Source of the DNA: Acheta domesticus
Taxonomy: Eukaryota; Arthropoda; Insecta; Orthoptera; Gryllidae
NCBI GenBank assembly: GCA_031308135.1
Contig: JAHLJT010000631.1
Span: forward strand, 266,028,948-266,092,947
Direction of reading: 5' to 3'
DNA: 64,000 bases
In this document: positions 54,700-64,000 of the stretch, in pieces
Position numbering within the stretch: position 1 is the first letter of the stretch
How the letters are laid out: every line of letters starts with the position of its first letter
The notes under the pieces: generated by a model
Database searches by the model: none
The model's input: the letters and a program-made list of their open reading frames with translations, nothing else
What the model was told of the DNA's origin: nothing
Made by a program: the position numbers and the translations under genes

Positions 54700-56670
54700 A
54701 TTTCATCTCATTGGAAGTCAAGACTATTTTTCAAGGGAAAAAATCGAATCTGTCATGAAACATTCAAATGCACAATAAATGGACAAAACACATTTTTTTA
54801 CAATGAAATGTGTATAATAAAACGTTATGATAAACCATGTTCATTACTAAAACAAAAACAAATTCAGAATCATTGTCATAAAATTCAAAGATTGGAAATA
54901 ATCCTGCCCAGGTGTTGTCAGTGTTATTTTGTCTTCTTCAGAAGATTCACTACAAATAAAATACTACATTTATGTTTTGATGGGACATACTGGAATAAAT
55001 GTGAAATATATACATCATTCTTTAGATTTCATATTTGATTCCAAAAATGTTATCTGCACATTTTCATGAATTCTTAAATGTACTAATTCATATTTATGTT
55101 TCGTGCTTCTCTGCATCCATAGTAATATATAATTGTATAATGAAAAGTATGCTTGTATTTCTAGATGACTAAAGGATAAATCTGGAAAATGAAGCAGGTT
55201 ATTGTAACTTCATTAATGAAAATGAAATGTATGCTTAATTTTTTTAAAAAAATCTGAATTTCTCTAATGAATTTCAAAATTCAGTTAATTTTACATTTTG
55301 TAATATCAATTTTACTATAAATTTGTTTTACAACCGAACCATCCTTAAGTATTTGTAGAGTGCAGAATTTAATATTTCATTTATTCATTTTTTGTTAATC
55401 TAATTCTACACTCTCAATTGTATACGAATTGAAACACTAAAGTGTACTGAAGTACTCCTTTGGTAATCTCTACTGGAACATTGACTGGATCGGTGACATA
55501 GTCGTTGACACTGTAGATAAAGAAACAAGTTTTTCATTACCAACAAGCTTTTGTTGGAAGTGATGAAACCACTTATTTTAAAATTTCTACAATATTATAC
55601 TCATATCAAGAATATTCGTATTTATAAAAAGCAACTAATAAATATGTCCCTCAATATGAATACTATTTTATTTCCAAATAGGAATTGTCGGACAGATTAC
55701 CAGTAGCAGCAGCTGTGGGAAGGACAAGAAATTATGAGAATGGTATCTACTTCCAATGATGCAAACATTACCTCAGGGATTCCATATTCTACAAGCATTT
55801 GAGTTTAAGAGGAAACATAAGTTGAAGAATATGAGTTTAAGAAGAAACATAAGTTGAGGGTGCAATATTTTTCTCCATAAAATTTGAATAATATCAAGAT
55901 ATGATGAACGAGTAATATATTCTTTAGAGAAATTAAATTTTGTCTACCCCTGAAATTAGTGATAGAATTAAATATGGACTATATCCTATATTGGTTTAGC
56001 TTTTAGCAATTTGAGTTTGGAGATTTTATATTTATTCTCTAACTGGTTAGCAAAGCAATAAATATTGATTACATTGAAACCATTTAGCAAGTTTTGCCAG
56101 GTCTTTTTCTTTTCATTTTTATTGTGTTTATAATTTGGTGTTAAATTTAATGCACAAATACATAAATATTATTGATCAAAAGTATCATTTAATAATCAGA
56201 AAAAATTATCTGTTTCAATATTGTGCATTAATGAAATAAATAAAAATATTTATTAATTGCATTCAGTTTTTATGTATTTACTTAAATGAAAAAAAAACTT
56301 ATAACTGAATTTAACCAAGAATCTGCTAACTGGCATTTTGGTCTAATTGTTATTGTATTGTGTCTTTAAACCTTTGTAATCCATTTCAATTCATTTTATA
56401 GCTGTTTATTCAAAGATATAATTTGAAATTCCCTGACCATTTACTTGTCTGAATATGTTAATGATACGTACCAATATTGAATTTGTGTGCTGGAAGTGTA
56501 TATTTCTGATCATCTCCTAGTCAATGTAAAAGTTAAGAGAGACTTTCTAGTATATGAAAGCAAGATTTTGCAACCATTTCGTCAAACGTATCTTCTCCAA
56601 AAGATCAGTTCGCCTAACTGATTTTAACCATTTTTCTGTTTTCTGAATCAAATACAGGGAGTCTCTCTTT
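54700..56670. other. Intergenic AT-rich DNA, nothing recognised
   Basis: Very AT-rich. There is a short frame at 54808-55038 without a domain. No terminal repeats or exons found. Confidence 0.4.
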
Positions 56671-56676
56671 GTTTAA

Positions 56677-57310
56677 CCCATTAACTGCCACTGGCATAAT
56701 GAAGGATAACATCTAGAGACCATATGCTAAGAAGAATAGTGGTCTCTGGGGGCCACACAATTATTTTACTTCATTAGTGAAAGTATTTTCAGAAATTCCT
56801 AAAAATAGTTTTAAAAGTTAAATTAAATGTCACATGTGCAATTCAAACATGAGGGACGCCGGTGACTCTCGTGGCCCGCACGTACGTATTTACATGAGTG
56901 TCACCAGTGGGCCACAATGTTTGAAAGAGTAAGTACTTATTCAAATTCAACGATATTCAGAAGATGTCGAAGAAAATAAATATGTAAGTATTAAGTGTTT
57001 TATCAAGTAAAGGAAATGTATTGAAGAAATCACTACAAAGCAAAATACACGGAAGAAATCCTATATAATAGAATAACGCTGTTACAAGCTGTAATTTAGA
57101 ATGCTAAGAACATTCTATTATAATTGTGCTTCCCTCAACTGGATAAAGTTGCAACTAAATCAATCTGAATGCCGCCTGGGAACGGCCACGGACCTTGCAT
57201 TAAACCTCCTGTGACACTCGAAGACCCTCACCGACAGTATTACTGGGCCTCATGGCGCCTATAGTCAAACTGCGTGAGGCCCACACGTGACCCTTACGGC
57301 AGTCAATGTG
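56677..57310. mobile_element. piggyBac-like MITE with TTAA ends
   Basis: TTAA (56673-56676 and 57311-57314) flanks inverted ends CCCATTAACTGCC and, complemented from the right, CACATTGACTGCC. Subterminal GGCCCACA / GGGCCAC words recur in both orientations. No transposase sequence is visible. Confidence 0.7.
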
Positions 57311-57319
57311 TTAAAAAGC

Positions 57320-58555
57320 CTTACAAAACTTCAACAGCAAAACAACTCATGCCTATGGGAGTCATCTATATTGTTTAACAGGGTAACAAAGGGCAACAAA
57401 GTGCAATTCGTGAATTGTACCCTGAAATCGGAGGTATAAACCACGACTCGGAATCAGTGTGTGAACTCCGCGGATCGCATAAAATCCGGCCTTGTGAATA
57501 AGGATTTTGGTTTTGATCTTAAATACTAAATACATTACAAACTACGGTTTCCTATGACTGCAACGTATTCTAAATTCAAAACACGACAGTCACATGAATA
57601 TAAAACAATCTGGTTTTAAATTAATGTCGTCTACTTCAAATCTAGTATGTTTACTCCACATACATTGCATAAAAGTTCGTTCAGACTGAATCTCTCCCCT
57701 TTGCAGTTCTAACAGTTGCGCGTAACGGTACAAGTTCGTTTTCGCTTTGACTCACGCTACGACGAAATTCTTCATCGCTGGCCTACACCCCTAAGGACGC
57801 TAGCGAGCAGAGTCCGTGGTCGGTCGCTCCCTGCTGCGTCTTGCGGTCTCGAAATTCTCTCGGAGTCAATGTGTCGTGGCGGCGTACGATCAAATACGAG
57901 CGTCGCTTTCCCAAAGCTCAGTGTGAAGTCTCAACCAACAATAAAAAAGCTATAGAAAGAAAATATTTCATTAGTATTTCTAATCCAGATGAACGGCGGA
58001 ATGTATGTATGAAAATTCCTTTAATTTTCATGCAGTACATTTCTTGTTGTACTTCAATCTTTTCCACGTGTTGCGAACACATATTTTATCATATCAAATG
58101 CATATATTCCTTAATTTCAATTATTAACATTACAATCCATTTAGCTTGTGACAACATTTCGAATGGATAAGAAGTCGTTACCTTTTATAAAGCTTTTCAC
58201 GCAGAAACTGTAGAGTAGGCTGCTTCTTCAGCAATATCGCACAATGTTTCATGACTAGTGGTCGTCGACAAAATGACAGAGATCCTCTTTCTTTTATGCG
58301 AAATTCCGTCTCTTGAAGAGGAAATCCTCCTATTGGTCGAATCATTCGGGTGTGAAAACTTCCGACCTTTGCGTATTACTGCAGCGCTCTCTCTAGTAAT
58401 CTGCCGGGGCTGTTTCGCTTTTCTAGTTTCACATGTAATGACCAGGTGGCGGTTACAATATAGTATATGAAACAAAGTCAGGTTAGTTACATCATGTATA
58501 CCTCACGAACGTCTGGAACAATTTTAATTATCTCTGTTTTGTTGGATTCATCTCC
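57320..58555. other. Intergenic DNA with a GC-rich island
   Basis: Bases 57690-57945 are notably GC-rich and hold an open frame (57716-57955, +) with many Arg residues but no known domain. The remaining sequence is AT-rich. Bases 58515-58600 repeat, inverted, the stretch at 34870-34950. Confidence 0.35.
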
Positions 58556-58604
58556 ATCCCGAATTGCCGAATAACTATGAAAATATCGAAAAAACGGCGT
58601 TATG

Positions 58605-59190
58605 GAATAAAAAATTAAATATTAATGTCAAATACAACCAGCGACACTCGAATGCATTGTCAATACCTATATAGTTAAATATCTCCCAAACAAAGAGTTG
58701 TAGGGCATTCAAAGTTGAAATTTTGAGGCTAAAGTCCTCAAATAAACGATTATCATGACGTAATCTACAAAATATTCTTGGACATTCTATTAAATTTTTG
58801 TCGGCTCTGCGATTATCAATACTACCAATGCCACCTATATTTCTTGATGCCGCTGACCATCTTTTTGACGTCACACTTAGAGGATTTAGACTCCCTCTAT
58901 CTAATATTTACGCTTTCTATGTGCAACGTGTTTGTGTAGACTGACAAGATTTATTCATATCATTGATGTTCTACGTCAAAAGAAGAAAGAAACAATATTG
59001 GTAAAGAATGGACGATTGTGTACAGTTAAGAGTCTGTATCACTGTGTCTTGTTTAGGTTTGGTTTGTGTTTTAACTGTGCCAGTATTTTCGTTTTAGCAA
59101 TGATTCGGTCAAATGTTCAAGTCAGCGTGCTCAATCATGATATTGCACTGAAAACGCTGGAAAATAATACTTCCCTAGAGCGATAACTAA
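58605..59190 (-). repeat. Repeat family B fragment
   Basis: The TTGTAGGGCATTC, GCGATTATCAATACTACCAA, GGATTTAGACTCCCTCTATC and TTTGGTTTGTGTTTTA blocks follow the order at 50000-50480. Confidence 0.65.
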
Positions 59191-59699
59191 TTTCTACAAG
59201 TTAATTTATATCTGGGAAAAGTTGAATCATATGGATTAAAAACAGGACTATCAGCACATTTAGTGCTGTAGAAGTCTGCTAGGAGAACTTGTAGTACATT
59301 TAGTGCTATAAATGGTTCTTGGAACAGGTTAGTAAAATATCCAGATGATATGAGCATGCAAGTTCAATTTATTACTAAACAAATCGATTTACTAATAATT
59401 TAACAGTTTTACAAATACAGTGCTGATTTGTCTTCCTGCAGTGTTTTGTTTTCTATTACCCCTTATGCATACACATTTTTCAGGAAATCGGGATATGTTG
59501 TTTCTCCACAACTACGAACAGTAAGAGTAAGCAGATTTTGAAGTGTGTTGTGGAGAAAATTTAAACCCTTACAGGAATGAGATTGCATATTCTCGTTAAT
59601 GTTAGATGGAATTGATATAAAATATTTCTTAAACAACAAAGGTGGAAATATAATTGGCACAGTATCCTATAGTCTAGATCCTACTACCGCAACTTATGT

Positions 59700-60050
59700 T
59701 TTATTGTTTAGGTTTTACAAATTCCCCTCTTCTATTATTTTATAGTGTAGATGAGTATTGTTGCTCTCACACGCAACCAAGATAAGAAAGAGAATTTCAC
59801 TGAGACGTGACAAATTGCACTTTGACTTTAAAATATGAGATATTTGTTAAAAAACTCTTCTAACAGACAGCATTATTAAAATTACTTTGGTTGTCTTCTA
59901 AACCAAGCGTTCTAAGGCTTAAACTTTGAAATGTAGAGGCCGCTGACCTCACACACACGTTCCTCGCACCGTAGTCTATAGAACGAGAGCTTCTTGGATA
60001 CTCTATTACAGTCCATCGCTTCTCAATACTACTCCATGTGTTCAGAGACG
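59700..60050 (-). repeat. Repeat family B fragment
   Basis: Matches the segment TCTCACACGCAACCA through CGCACCGTAGTCTATAGAAC and TCTCAATACTACTCC seen at 49820-50140. It lies about 300 bases downstream of trypsin gene 3. Confidence 0.6.
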
Positions 60051-60340
60051 TGCAGAACCTGCATCAATGTGCAATCATTTACTTAAGTTCAATTAGACCT
60101 GAGTTAATAAATTTTCATACTTTATGAATTTCTTTCAAGACGATAGCTCGCTCATACTAAAGCATTTCACAAACCTATTTCAGGCCTACCATGATGTCTA
60201 TTCTACTTGTAATTGAATACTGGTCCTTCGAATAAATACTGAGTGGTCGAGGTAAGTTCTAAAGTAACAAAACCATACAATTGCAAGTCACTTCTCCTCA
60301 GTCGCTTTTTCCTCCAGTCAAATCTTTACAAAAAACAATT
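60051..60340 (-). other. Duplicated 3' flank of the trypsin genes
   Basis: Blocks such as AATTGAATACTGG..CCTTC, TTCGAGGTAAG-like and CCTCCAGTCAAATC occur in the same order downstream of gene 2 (30950-31255). The tandem duplication therefore reached at least 300 bp beyond the stop codon. Confidence 0.6.
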
Positions 60341-60346
60341 TTTATT
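60341..60346 (-). promoter_or_regulatory. AATAAA polyadenylation signal, trypsin gene 3
   Basis: The minus strand has AATAAA four bases after the stop codon, at the position homologous to the signal of gene 2. Confidence 0.7.
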
Positions 60347-60349
60347 GTT

Positions 60350-60742
60350 TTATATCTCCATCAAATGACAAGTAAAGCGTAATACAAGTAAAACTGCAAA
60401 GAACTGTAAAAGGGATTCAGGTTTATAAAAACAGCTACTGCAAGTGGCTTGGATGCCGGTGTTGGAGCAGACCCAGGAACGCAGTTTGGCAACGCTGGAG
60501 TAGACGCCGGGGTAGTTGGGGAGGGCGCAGCCGTAGCCCCAGGACACGATGCCCACCTGCACACCACCAGACACCAGGGGGCCGCCGGAGTCACCCTGGC
60601 AGGCGTCGCGGCCACCAGAGGTGTAGCCGGCGCACACCATGCGGGCGGTGATGGAGCCAGAGCCATAGTAGGATTTGCAGGCGGAGTTGGACACGATGGG
60701 CACGGTCACGTACTGCAGGGTGTTGGCAGCAGAGCCTCCCTC
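60350..60742 (-). CDS. Trypsin gene 3, exon 6, altered C-terminus
   Basis: [15 protein letters not shown] to [20 protein letters not shown], very close to gene 2. Relative to genes 1 and 2 one base is missing in the A/T run near 60373 (GTAAAGCG against GTAAAAGCG), so the last residues change from LRFYL to [10 protein letters not shown] and the protein is five residues longer. Confidence 0.93.
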   Translation of the reverse strand, partial: EGGSAANTLQYVTVPIVSNSACKSYYGSGSITARMVCAGYTSGGRDACQGDSGGPLVSGGVQVGIVSWGYGCALPNYPGVYSSVAKLRSWVCSNTGIQATCSSCFYKPESLLQFFAVLLVLRFTCHLMEI

Positions 60743-60930
60743 CTGCAAGCAGACTCACGTTAGCCCATCCACCACCACTTCAAGAGCACCAACTGAACGA
60801 GCAAGTAGTGGGCTGCACTTACGGTGGTGGTGCCCCAGCCGGTAACGACAGCAACGGCTCCGGAAGCAGGCGCAGAGGGGGCGAGACCAATTGTCTTCAC
60901 AGAACTGCTGAAGGTGAAGCTACCGGAGAT
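60350..60930 (-). CDS. Trypsin gene 3, partial (last two exons)
   Basis: Exon 5 (60930-60823) and exon 6 (60742-60350), separated by an 80-bp intron, encode the GWGTTT segment, the Asp189 loop ([11 protein letters not shown]), Ser195 and the tail. Exons 1-4 are not found up to 64000 and presumably lie further right, because intron 4 is 3-6.5 kb in the paralogues. The pocket predicts trypsin specificity. The coding part seen here is intact. Confidence 0.9.
60823..60930 (-). CDS. Trypsin gene 3, exon 5
   Basis: A 36-codon exon, [20 protein letters not shown] to VVTGWGTTT, acceptor TTCCAG, donor GTAAGT. Its first 27 residues are very different from exon 5 of genes 1 and 2, in contrast to exon 6. 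Confidence 0.92.
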
Positions 60931-61726
60931 CTGGAATAGGAGGGGCGAATAATGTATTTTCTTAAATATCTCTCACGCCTTTAACATGCACTTTTTTAGC
61001 AATATGTAAACACTTTTAAGTAATATTATGAAATAAGGAAAGACTTAAGAGATCATAAAAATAGAATCATACAAGAAATAGTGAATTCGTTCAGATATAT
61101 AAAGACAATAAAATGAAAGTTGAGTGAAGAAAAACACTGGATGAAAGGAATATACACACACAAGGAGGTCAGTTAATAACCAACAGAAATAAATTATATC
61201 ACAGACTACAGCTTTCTATGAGAATATCTACTGCAGTTTACTGGATGACTACGATTCAAACACGGAAGAAATAAATGATGTGTTAAATGACCCTACAGTT
61301 GGAAACAATGAATTGACACCCTCCATTATGCTACGTGAGGACGATGCAGCTCTGAAAGAATATAAAATGGGGAAGGCTCAAAGAGAAGACGGTATATATA
61401 ATGAACTCCTGAAAGTGGGATCAGAAGTGATATCGAAACCTCTCACAACTCTGTTTAACGTCATTCTTGAAAAATAAGAAATGCCAAATGAGTGAAAGAA
61501 CTATCAACCTGATTTACAAGAAAATAAACAGAAACGATATAAACAACTATACACCACTGAATTTATTGCCATGTGATTACAAACTATTCTCCAAACTATT
61601 CAATAGAAGAATCAGCAACGTCATCAATGAACAACCATCTATGGAACAAGAAGGGTTTCAACCAAACTCTTCTACAACAGACCACCAAGTGGTCAACCAA
61701 TTACTGGAAAAAGCTTAAGAATATAA

Positions 61727-61833
61727 GTTAGATAGATAGATTTATTTAAACTGCAAATGGGTATAACCCGGTGGCAGCTAATTACAAAAACATAAAAATA
61801 CGCAGTCTCTCAGTAACATAGAACACTAATACC

Positions 61834-61865
<32 letters not shown>

Positions 61866-62655
61866 CAATAATAATAAGGTAATATAACTAGCAAATTATA
61901 TACTAAACATAGTAATAATAATAATAATAATATAAAATAATGATAATAATATAAAAACTGACTGATTCATTAAACATTAAATTACATTAAGAGAGAAAAG
62001 AAAAGAAAAAGAAAGAAAAAAACCCTCCTATACTCTAACTCCGCACTGAATGTTTATACAATCAGGATCACACTGCACTTCACTGCACTGCACTTCACTT
62101 CACTAAGACCTGAAAACATTTCTTTCTTTATTTCTCTGCTATACACTGCACGACACCTCACATCACAATAAAACACTTATGCATCGCTATATAACCCACT
62201 ATTCTCCCTCATTTACTTAATAATAGCCGAAATTAACCTCCTAAACTGTTGAACGCTTTGAGGAAAGGGTTCAAAGGTTTTTGCAGGCAATCTATTCCTT
62301 TCCGTAATCGTTCGATTTGTAAAAGAAAATTTCCCGACATTCGTTCTCTGCTGTCTTAAATTTATTTTGTGCCTGTGATCCACTCTACTGATGTATGTAG
62401 GAATACATAGCCGCCGATTAATTTCTTTCCAAGCTGGATGACCATTATAAGCTTTATACAAGGCGCAGAGTCTTGCTACTGATCGCCTGTTTTTGAGTGA
62501 ATCCCACCCTGCCATTTTCTTGTCCCTGAAAGTAAATTTATCTGCCTTATGCTGAATCCTTTCCAAGTGTTTACACTGCAAAATTTTGTGCGGATCCCAA
62601 CAAATTGTTCCATATTCCATTATCGGACGGACAAGAGATACATCTGGCATTCAAG
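61727..62655 (-). mobile_element. 5'-truncated CR1/Jockey-like LINE nested in the RTE-like LINE
   Basis: The minus strand carries the C-terminal 145 codons of ORF2 (62650-62213: SLVRPIMEYGTICWDPH, LERIQHKADKFTFRDKK, GWDSLKNRRSVARLCALYKA, NRLPAKTFEPFPQSVQQF). A 3' UTR follows with the GTGAAGTGAAGTG motif, AAT runs and a terminal TCTA repeat at 61727. It is the same family as 2525-3026. Removing it rejoins the RTE reading EY-(K)-MYLAFIDF. Confidence 0.82.
61830..61935. repeat. (AAT)n runs in the LINE 3' UTR
   Basis: Two AAT/ATA-rich microsatellite blocks (61833-61878 and 61914-61935) within the nested LINE. Confidence 0.8.
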
Positions 62656-63720
62656 ATGTATCTGGCATTTATAGACTTCAATAAATCTTTCGACAGAATT
62701 GAACACCCGGCAGCATTAACCATTCTAGGCATTAGAACTAACTAGACTTAACTAGAAGCATTCACTATACAAGGTGTGAATAAAAAGTACGTTAGTACTT
62801 TTAAATAAATGTATACAAATAGTTGGACAAAATTAAATACTAAGATAGGACAAACATTCAAACTGCAAAGGGATGTTCGCCAAGGAAATCCACTACCACC
62901 AAATATCTTCATAAGTGTACTAGAATCAGTGTTTAGAAACATCAAAAACAAATACAGCCTAAACATACACGGAATAAATTTAATGGAAATTAAATGGAAT
63001 AAATGGAAAGAATTGAAGATTTTCAGATGTACTAATCTTCAAAAAAGTCTTCAACACAACTGAAAAATACTCTTAATGCGATATCAGACGTGTGTAACAA
63101 TGTAGGTTTGCAAATGAAAACTATCAAAACTCAAATTATGACAAATGAACTGCTATACCCATTACAATAAATAACAATAAAATAGACTACGTTAAAGAAT
63201 ACGTGTATTTCGGACAAATGGTATCTTTTCAAAATATACAAGAAAAAACTTCGTATCTCTAAGGCTTGGAGGACATTCTACAGTTTATCGTTTCTATTGA
63301 ACAACAAAAAAGAAGACATAGTAATTAAAAGACAAATATTCTGTATTACCTGTCCTTATTTATGGAGCACAAACATGGTCACTTAATGTAAAAGAGCGAA
63401 ATGTGATAGTGATTTGCCAAAGGAAAATGGAGAGGAAAATGCTAAATATAAGTCTCAGAGAATTGAAATTGGAAGACTAAAAATGTTGACATTGGAAGAA
63501 AGACAAAATTAAAAGATGCAGCAAGAGGCAAAAAGAATAAAATGGAAATGGGGAGGACATATCAGCAGACTTGACCCTACAAGTGGACACACGCAGTCAG
63601 CTAGTGGGACCCAAGAGTAGGATAGAGACGTTTAGGAAGACAAAGAAAGAGGTGGCAAGACGAATTTGTTGTAGTGGTAAAACAGAGGTAAAACAGTGGT
63701 AAAACGAGGTGGCAAAACAA

Positions 63721-64000
63721 AGTCGTGACCACAGAACAACGTGTAATTGGACACGCGTTGAAGCGAAACCACAAAAAAAACTTGAAGAATGACAATAACA
63801 TTGATACACAAAGAAAATGCACAAACAAACAAAATTACCACAATTCAAAAATATCAAAAGGGAGAATCAACTGCAAAGTCATCACGCATTGATTTTAAGA
63901 TTTGCACAACTTAGAATCACAGCAATATCTTCAGTTACAAACAAGTTGAAGCTCAACAAATAAAAAAATGAAATCCCGGTTGGGATGAGTGAAGGGCACA
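63721..64000. other. Right edge of window, nothing recognised
   Basis: A-rich, possibly the 3' UTR of the RTE-like LINE. No trypsin exon 4 of gene 3 is visible before the edge. Confidence 0.4.

Larger units (their letters stand above)
61090..63720 (+). mobile_element. RTE-like LINE, degenerate, interrupted by a second LINE
   Basis: It opens with residues typical of the region before RT (LYHRLQ.., YENIYCSLLDDYDSNTEEIN), then KMGKAQREDGIYNELLKVG and the RT start (NYTPLNLLPCDYKLFSKLFN, QEGFQPNSSTTDHQVVNQL). It is cut at about 61726 and resumes at 62656 (MYLAFIDFNKSFDRIEHPA; DVRQGNPLPPNIFISVLESV), then VLIYGAQTWSLNVKERN and MLNISLREL, and ends with IKWKWGGHISRLD. This is the RTE order. Many frameshifts; the YADD block is not recoverable. 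Confidence 0.75.

Noticed and set aside
57716..57955. Arg-rich frame in a GC island as a small gene
   Set aside because: No recognisable motif or transcription context; could equally be part of an old LTR or CpG-rich repeat.

Overview
The window is insect nuclear DNA. It is AT-rich, with long repeat-filled introns, GT-AG splice sites, AATAAA signals and many classes of transposable element. There is no bacterial gene, operon, CRISPR array or recognisable tRNA/rRNA. The protein family (secreted midgut-type trypsin), the GATA-rich promoters and the transposon mix fit an insect. The large introns suggest a large-genome lineage such as a cockroach, termite or stick insect, but this last point is a guess.

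The only host genes I can support are three tandem trypsin-type serine protease genes, all on the minus strand and spaced about 29-30 kb apart. Gene 1 has six exons between 21127 and 824. Gene 2 has six exons between 52686 and 31256. Gene 3 is represented by its last two exons (60930-60350), and the rest lies beyond the right edge. Exon sizes and splice phases match between copies: exon 1 46 bp, exon 2 83 bp, exon 3 89 bp, exon 4 136 or 145 bp, exon 5 108 bp, exon 6 378 or 393 bp. Joined, they give a signal peptide, a short activation peptide ending at R-IVGG, the His/Asp/Ser triad, an Asp189 trypsin pocket, and an unusual Cys-containing hydrophobic C-terminal tail. The promoters of genes 1 and 2 share an 18-bp GATA-containing block.

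Nearly everything else is mobile DNA in introns and between genes. It includes: a 96-bp-arm foldback insertion in intron 5 of gene 1; 3' ends of CR1/Jockey-like LINEs with TCTA tails (2.5-3.0 kb and nested at 61.7-62.65 kb); a TTA-flanked inverted-repeat element (3.5-4.1 kb); several piggyBac-like remnants with TTAA ends (12.0, 13.5, 23.6, 40.0 and 56.7 kb); Tc1/mariner transposase relics (12.5, 15.0 and 16.5 kb, and 33.5-34.3 kb); a LINE at 25.35-30.2 kb split by a transposon with about 600-bp inverted ends that itself carries a piece of another retroelement; an I-like LINE with endonuclease and RNase H but no reverse transcriptase (35.8-39.6 kb); an RTE-like LINE (61.1-63.7 kb); and two dispersed unclassified repeat families (called A and B here) present in many copies.

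I did not find an undescribed multi-gene system. The most informative observations are the conserved tail of the trypsins, their mosaic exon relationships, the foldback element whose empty site is preserved in both paralogues, and several unusual composite transposons.
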